DNA of 64,000 nt from Tenuifilum thalassicum (GTDB lineage: Bacteria > Bacteroidota > Bacteroidia > Bacteroidales > Tenuifilaceae): NCBI RefSeq assembly GCF_013265555.1, contig NZ_CP041345.1, positions 434,001 through 498,000 on the forward strand, in the 5' to 3' direction. Shown here piece by piece: positions 59,954-64,000 of this stretch. How positions within the stretch are numbered: position 1 is the stretch's first letter; each line of letters starts with the position of its first letter. The translations under genes were made by a program, and so were the position numbers. The notes below the pieces were generated by a model. It did not search any database and was not told the origin of the DNA. It saw nothing but the letters and a program-made list of their open reading frames with translations.

Positions 59954-60775
59954 GTGCAACAAGGTTTGATTGATATTGATAACGTTATTGCCTCAAAAAG
60001 TCCTAAACTGCAAAAGGCTTTACCTCGTTTTATCGTTCGTTACCTTAAACGTATAATCCATCAGGATGAGATTAATGAGGTTCTTGCAAAACATGGCGAT
60101 AAGCAAGGGGTTGATTTTATTGAAGAGGCTCTTAAGCAGATGCAAGTAACCTATTCGGTTGAAGGACTTGAGAACCTTGAGCCAGATGGCCGCTATCTTT
60201 TTGCTTCGAACCATCCACTTGGTGGACTCGATGGTATGATACTCATACATCTTTTAGGTAAAAAGTATCCTGATATTAAATTCCCTGTTAACGATTTGTT
60301 AATGCATGTATCTCAGCTTAGAAATATATTTATACCTATAAACAAACACGGTGCGCAAAGCCTTTCGGGTGTTAAGCAGTTTGAGGAAACATTTGCATCG
60401 CATTCCCAAGTACTTTACTTTCCTGCTGGACTTTGCTCTCGTAAACAACGGGGAAGAATTGAAGATTTGGATTGGAAGAAAAGCTTTATTGTTAAGGCTG
60501 TAAAACACAAACGCGATATAGTTCCTGTATTCTTTAGTGGAAGAAACTCTAACTTTTTTTATAACCTAGCATGTTTACGTAACTTCTTACGGATTAAAGT
60601 AAATATCGAGATGCTTTACCTTGTTGATGAGATGTTTAAGCAAAAAGGGAAGAGCATAAAGGTAATAATAGGAGAGCCAATATCATATTTAACATTTGAC
60701 CACTCTAAAAAGCCCGAAGAATGGGCTAAATGGGTAAAGGCACGAGTTTATAAGTTAGGAACTCAGTTAAAATAG
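59954..60775 (+). CDS. glsA: GlsA-like O-acyltransferase (glycine lipid synthesis)
   Basis: A protein of 273 aa from a GTG start (59954). The acyltransferase block is ASNHPLGGLDGMIL (His87, Asp93; the spacing is one residue more than in PlsC-type NHX4D). FPVNDLL, NIFIPINKHG and LYFPAGLCSRKQRGRIEDLD follow, then VFFSGRNSNFFYNLA. Bacteroides uses a GlsB N-acyltransferase and a GlsA O-acyltransferase to make acyloxyacyl glycine lipids, the base of flavolipin-type lipids. The GNAT gene 6 bp downstream fits GlsB, which supports this call over a general PlsC. Confidence 0.82.
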   Translation: MQQGLIDIDNVIASKSPKLQKALPRFIVRYLKRIIHQDEINEVLAKHGDKQGVDFIEEALKQMQVTYSVEGLENLEPDGRYLFASNHPLGGLDGMILIHLLGKKYPDIKFPVNDLLMHVSQLRNIFIPINKHGAQSLSGVKQFEETFASHSQVLYFPAGLCSRKQRGRIEDLDWKKSFIVKAVKHKRDIVPVFFSGRNSNFFYNLACLRNFLRIKVNIEMLYLVDEMFKQKGKSIKVIIGEPISYLTFDHSKKPEEWAKWVKARVYKLGTQLK

Positions 60776-60781
60776 ATTGGG

Positions 60782-61738
60782 ATGAAACAAATTATAGAAC
60801 CCGTTGACAGGGAGCTGCTTTTGAGCGAGCTAACTCCCGATAAATTTGTGCGACAGACCAATAACGCAAATAATGAACTTTATATTTTTACCGCTCATAA
60901 TGCGCCAAATTTGATGCGTGAGGTTGGTCGTTTAAGGGAGTTGTCATTTAGAACTGCTGGAGGGGGTACTGGTGAAGAGGTTGATATAGATGAGTATGAT
61001 ACCTGCGAGAATTGCTACAAGCAGCTAATTGTTTGGGACCCTAGTGAAAAAGAGATTCTTGGCGGATACAGATTTCATAGTGTTGACCCTTCAAAGGGAG
61101 AAGAGATCAATCTTTCCACAAGGCACCTTTTTAATTTCTCCGATAAGTTTGTTAAAGAGTATATGCCTCAAATGATTGAGTTGGGTAGATCATTTGTTCA
61201 GCCAAAATATCAAGCTTTAAGTAGGAGTGGGAAAGGCCTATATGCTCTCGATAACTTATGGGATGGTTTAGGTGCCCTTATTGTACTAAATCCGCACATC
61301 AAGTATTTCTTTGGTAAAGTTACCATGTATCGCACCTATAATGTTGATGCCCGTAATATGCTACTTTACTTCTTTGAAAAGTACTTTAAGGATAATGAGG
61401 GATTGGTTACCCCAATTCATCCTATTGAGGTTAACATCGACAGAGAGGCTATGAGTGCGATATTTACAGGAAAGAGTTACGATGAGGACTACAAAATACT
61501 ATCGAAAAAAATTAGAGAGTTTGGCGAGCGAATTCCTCCCCTTATCAACTCATATATGAACTTGAGTCCTTCAATGAAGGTATTTGGTACTGTGATTAAT
61601 CCTTACTTTGGTGAGGTGGAGGAAACGGCAATTCTTATAACCATTCCGGATATATATAAGCACAAGGTTGATAGACATATTTCAACCTTCATAAAGAAGT
61701 TAAAGGATAAATACCATTTAAGCCTTAGGCGTTGGTAG
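60782..61738 (+). CDS. glsB: GlsB-like GNAT N-acyltransferase (glycine lipid synthesis)
   Basis: A protein of 318 aa. The OlsB-type GNAT core is plain: VGRLRELSFRTAGGGTGEE, DEYDTCENCYKQLIVWDPSE, LGGYRFHSVDPSKG and MIELGRSFVQPKYQ, with the acyl-CoA/ACP site around GRSFV. Such enzymes attach a 3-hydroxy fatty acid to an amino acid; with GlsA they form glycine lipids in Bacteroides. The gene follows the O-acyltransferase by 6 bp, the pair expected for that pathway. A 9-bp stem spans its stop codon (61722-61746). Confidence 0.83.
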   Translation: MKQIIEPVDRELLLSELTPDKFVRQTNNANNELYIFTAHNAPNLMREVGRLRELSFRTAGGGTGEEVDIDEYDTCENCYKQLIVWDPSEKEILGGYRFHSVDPSKGEEINLSTRHLFNFSDKFVKEYMPQMIELGRSFVQPKYQALSRSGKGLYALDNLWDGLGALIVLNPHIKYFFGKVTMYRTYNVDARNMLLYFFEKYFKDNEGLVTPIHPIEVNIDREAMSAIFTGKSYDEDYKILSKKIREFGERIPPLINSYMNLSPSMKVFGTVINPYFGEVEETAILITIPDIYKHKVDRHISTFIKKLKDKYHLSLRRW

Positions 61739-61782
61739 CCTAAGGCATTGGGAAATGCCACTTAAAAATCTATTTTATAATA

Positions 61783-63681
61783 CTAATAGGCTCGCTGGTC
61801 TCTTCCCTCTATAAAGTTGATAAACGAGTTATTTACTACCCTGTTGCCTCCAGGGGTAGGATAATCTCCTGTAAAATACCAGTCTCCCAAATCGTTGGGG
61901 CAAGCTTTATGAAGGTTTTCAATGGATTGGTAAACTATTTTTACTTTTGCCTTAACGTCTTTTGGCGTTAACAGCTGGGCAATTTTATCGGAGATTTGCT
62001 CATAGGTAAATGGGCTATAAATTTCTTTTACGTAATTAATAATTTGCTCCTTAGGAAGATTTTGTTGTTCCTTGCATTTTTTATAAACGGTATTAATTAT
62101 ACTTTCTTGTCCTGTTTCTTTTAGCAGTGCAATAGCTGCGCGAAATGCAACAAAATCGGATAGTTTTGCCATATCAATGCCGTAACAGTCGGGATAACGA
62201 ATTTGGGGAGAGGAGGAAACAACAATGATGCTCGCAGGATTTAACCTATCAAGAATACGAAGAATGCTTTCTCGTAGTGTTGTTCCCCTTACAATTGAAT
62301 CATCAATAACGACAAGATTGTCGGTGTTGGGGCGGATGGTTCCGTATGTAATATCGTATACATGCCCAACTAAATCGTCGCGCCCTTTATCTTGCGAAAT
62401 GAAAGTTCTAAGTTTTACGTCTTTTACTGCAATCTTTTCGGTTCTAAGGCGGGTTGAAATGATCTCGTCAATGTCTTTTTCCGTTAGGTTTGCTCTTTTG
62501 GCAATTATTTTGCGCTTCTTTTCATTTCTTATATAATCCTCCACGCCTTTCACCATTCCAAGGAAAGCCGTTTCGGCAGTATTCGGAATGTATGAGAATA
62601 CGGTGCTTTCGTGGTCGTAGTTTATAGCCTCAAGAATGGCAGGGGTTAACAATTCGCCCAACTTTTTTCTTTCCTGATAAATATCAGCATCGGTACCTCT
62701 TGAAAAGTAGATTCTTTCAAAGGAGCATGACTTCCTGGTTTGGGGTATTCTAACCTCTGCTTCCGAAATATCACCATTTCTTTTTATGATAAGAGCGTAG
62801 CCAGGTTTTATCTCTTTAACCTGCTCACTTTTAACGTTCAGGACAGTCTGAATAACAGGGCGTTCTGATGCGACTACGGCTATTTCGTCGTCGGCATAGT
62901 AGAAAGCAGGTCGAATGCCCCATGGGTCACGGACAACAAAGGCATCGCCATGACCTATAAGCCCAGCCATGGCATAACCTCCATCAAAATCTTTTGTGGC
63001 TGCCTGTAGTATTTTAGCAATGTTGATGTTTTCCGCAATCAACCTGCTAATTTCCATATTGGAGTTCCCTTCGTTCTTGTACTGGCGGAAGAGCTGCTGG
63101 TTTTCTTCATCTAGGAAATGGCCTATCTTCTCAAGAACTGTAACAGTGTCGGAGTAGTCGCGTGGATGCTGTCCAAGGTCAACAAGACGTTGGAATAGCT
63201 CATCAACATTTGTCATGTTGAAATTACCAGCTAATACAAGGGTGCGTGATTTCCAGTTATTATCCCGCATTACAGGATGAACGTAATCGATAGAGTTATT
63301 GCCAAATGTTCCATAGCGCAGGTGACCAAGGAAAAGTTCCCCAGCAAAAGGTATATTTTCTTTTGCAAAAGCTGGGTCGTTCATCAATTCAGGTTTTGAC
63401 GAGTATTTGTTTATTCCCCTATTTACTACATCAAAAATATCTTTAATGGGTGATGAGGAGTTTGAGCGTTCACGATCGATATACTTTTTACCTGGAGCCA
63501 GGTCGAACTTAATAGTTGTAAGTCCAGCACCATCTTGACCACGATTATGCTGCTTTTCCATTAGCAGGTAAAGCTTATGCAATCCGTATCGCCATGTCCC
63601 ATATTTTATTTGATAGTATTCAAGTGGTTTTAGAAGCCTTATAAGTGCAATCCCACATTCGTGTTTTATTTGTTCGCTCAT
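61783..63681 (-). CDS. purF: Amidophosphoribosyltransferase (long Bacteroidetes form)
   Basis: A protein of 632 aa against ~470-500 for most PurF. The N-terminal glutaminase begins MSEQIKHECGIALIRLL, so Cys9 would become the catalytic nucleophile after loss of an 8-residue propeptide. QHNRGQDGAGL and YGTFGNNSIDYVHPVM are also glutaminase motifs. The phosphoribosyltransferase site is VVIDDSIVRGTTLRESI. PurF makes phosphoribosylamine, the first step of purine synthesis. The extra length is mainly an N-terminal insertion (about 15-90) and a C-terminal tail (about 560-632, GDWYFTGDYPTPGGNRVVNN). It may be a paralogue with a special role. Confidence 0.86.
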   Translation of the reverse strand: MSEQIKHECGIALIRLLKPLEYYQIKYGTWRYGLHKLYLLMEKQHNRGQDGAGLTTIKFDLAPGKKYIDRERSNSSSPIKDIFDVVNRGINKYSSKPELMNDPAFAKENIPFAGELFLGHLRYGTFGNNSIDYVHPVMRDNNWKSRTLVLAGNFNMTNVDELFQRLVDLGQHPRDYSDTVTVLEKIGHFLDEENQQLFRQYKNEGNSNMEISRLIAENINIAKILQAATKDFDGGYAMAGLIGHGDAFVVRDPWGIRPAFYYADDEIAVVASERPVIQTVLNVKSEQVKEIKPGYALIIKRNGDISEAEVRIPQTRKSCSFERIYFSRGTDADIYQERKKLGELLTPAILEAINYDHESTVFSYIPNTAETAFLGMVKGVEDYIRNEKKRKIIAKRANLTEKDIDEIISTRLRTEKIAVKDVKLRTFISQDKGRDDLVGHVYDITYGTIRPNTDNLVVIDDSIVRGTTLRESILRILDRLNPASIIVVSSSPQIRYPDCYGIDMAKLSDFVAFRAAIALLKETGQESIINTVYKKCKEQQNLPKEQIINYVKEIYSPFTYEQISDKIAQLLTPKDVKAKVKIVYQSIENLHKACPNDLGDWYFTGDYPTPGGNRVVNNSFINFIEGRDQRAY

Positions 63682-63701
63682 ATCTTCTTTGTTTTAATAT
63701 T

Positions 63702-63726
63702 AAAAAAGGCAGGCATAAAGCCTACC
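63702..63726 (-). terminator. Intrinsic terminator of the transketolase gene
   Basis: Minus strand: 7-bp stem GGTAGGC/GCCTGCC (one T-G wobble), loop TTTAT, then six T residues, just upstream of purF. The two genes are therefore separate units. Confidence 0.87.
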
Positions 63727-63733
63727 AATATCA

Positions 63734-64000
63734 TCATTTTTGTTCTTTTACAAATTGAAAAACACTTTTTGCTATAGCTTCTGCATTTAAGCCATATTTC
63801 TGAAGTAATTCTTCAGGTTTACCCGACTCGCCAAAGCAATCGGGCATGCCAATAATTTTCATAGGAATTGGATATTCCTGGCACAGTACCTCAGCAACGG
63901 CACTACCTAATCCTCCATGTATTTGATGTTCTTCAACAGTAACAACTAGTCCTGTTTTTTTAGCAATGCTAATAAGCAACTCTTTATCTATGGGTTTTAT
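63734..64000 (-). CDS. Transketolase, C-terminal part (5' end outside window)
   Basis: The frame is open to the right edge. The 88 visible residues begin IKPIDKELLISIAKKTG and include VVTVEEHQIHGGLGSAVAEV and IGMPDCFGESGKPEELLQKY, the C-terminal domain of transketolases. Whether the whole gene is a single-chain enzyme or one half of a split transketolase cannot be told. DXP synthase is less likely because of the GESGKPEELLQKYGL block. Transketolase moves two-carbon units between sugar phosphates in the pentose phosphate pathway. Confidence 0.88.
   Translation of the reverse strand: MKPIDKELLISIAKKTGLVVTVEEHQIHGGLGSAVAEVLCQEYPIPMKIIGMPDCFGESGKPEELLQKYGLNAEAIAKSVFQFVKEQK

Noticed and set aside
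61722..61746. 9-bp stem across the glsB stop codon as a terminator
   Set aside because: No T tail on either strand and an alternative overlapping hairpin; not enough to call it a terminator.
62225..62536. 103-codon plus-strand frame inside purF
   Set aside because: Antisense shadow of conserved purF coding sequence.
1..64000. Mobile elements, CRISPR arrays, prophage
   Set aside because: No transposase, integrase, terminal inverted repeats, spacer-repeat pattern or phage structural gene seen; composition is even across the window.

Overview
This window looks like chromosomal DNA from a Bacteroidota species, most likely of the order Bacteroidales. The evidence is: genes with almost no Shine-Dalgarno sequences and promoters of the TTTG / TAnnTTTG type; a 2456-residue SprA (the type IX secretion translocon); a FecR with the Bacteroidetes-type C-terminal domain; the futalosine menaquinone enzyme MqnC; a GlsA/GlsB-like glycine-lipid pair; and many lipoproteins and signal peptides ending in AQ or C. 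Base composition looks AT-rich and even throughout. I see no transposase, integrase, phage gene, rRNA or CRISPR array. The genus cannot be told from the sequence alone.

Layout. 1-4.4 kb: the end of a TonB-dependent receptor, a convergent MaoC-like gene, then an orphan FecR preceded by two spaced copies of a 42-bp element and followed by a lipoprotein. 4.5-5.4 kb: a 7-Cys ferredoxin and a thioredoxin lipoprotein. 5.4-17.3 kb: mqnC (minus), the pdxA-ruvA-sprA operon, gcvH and convergent thiL. 17.3-24.6 kb: M23 peptidase-tatD-ansA, tRNA-Ser(GGA), an exbB-(membrane protein)-exbD-exbD operon and a lipoprotein alkaline phosphatase. 24.9-31.1 kb: a run of six secreted proteins of unknown function, including DUF6175-like and LPP20-like members, the best candidate here for an undescribed envelope system. 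31.1-36.8 kb (minus): a SiaC-like protein, an RlmI-like methyltransferase, a U32 peptidase-like RNA hydroxylation protein, a HAD hydrolase, a TPR protein and tadA. 36.9-42.5 kb: aspS, a small acidic lipoprotein and a tricorn-like protease. 42.6-53.7 kb: mfd, coaX, an outer-membrane barrel, a TPR protein, lptC, a small membrane protein broken by a frame change at a U-UUU-UUA heptamer, an HlyC/CorC protein and PpiD. 53.8-64 kb: an envelope triplet (lipoprotein, DUF5723-like barrel, PD40/OmpA protein), marC, the glsA/glsB-like pair, purF and the end of a transketolase.

Together the genes are mostly core housekeeping (tRNA charging and modification, DNA repair, cofactors, purines) mixed with cell-envelope functions: outer-membrane transport, LPS export, periplasmic folding, peptidoglycan turnover, protein secretion and lipids. 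Strong hairpin terminators separate most units, so operon limits can be read with fair confidence. Functional names rest on motifs and family knowledge; no database search was possible.
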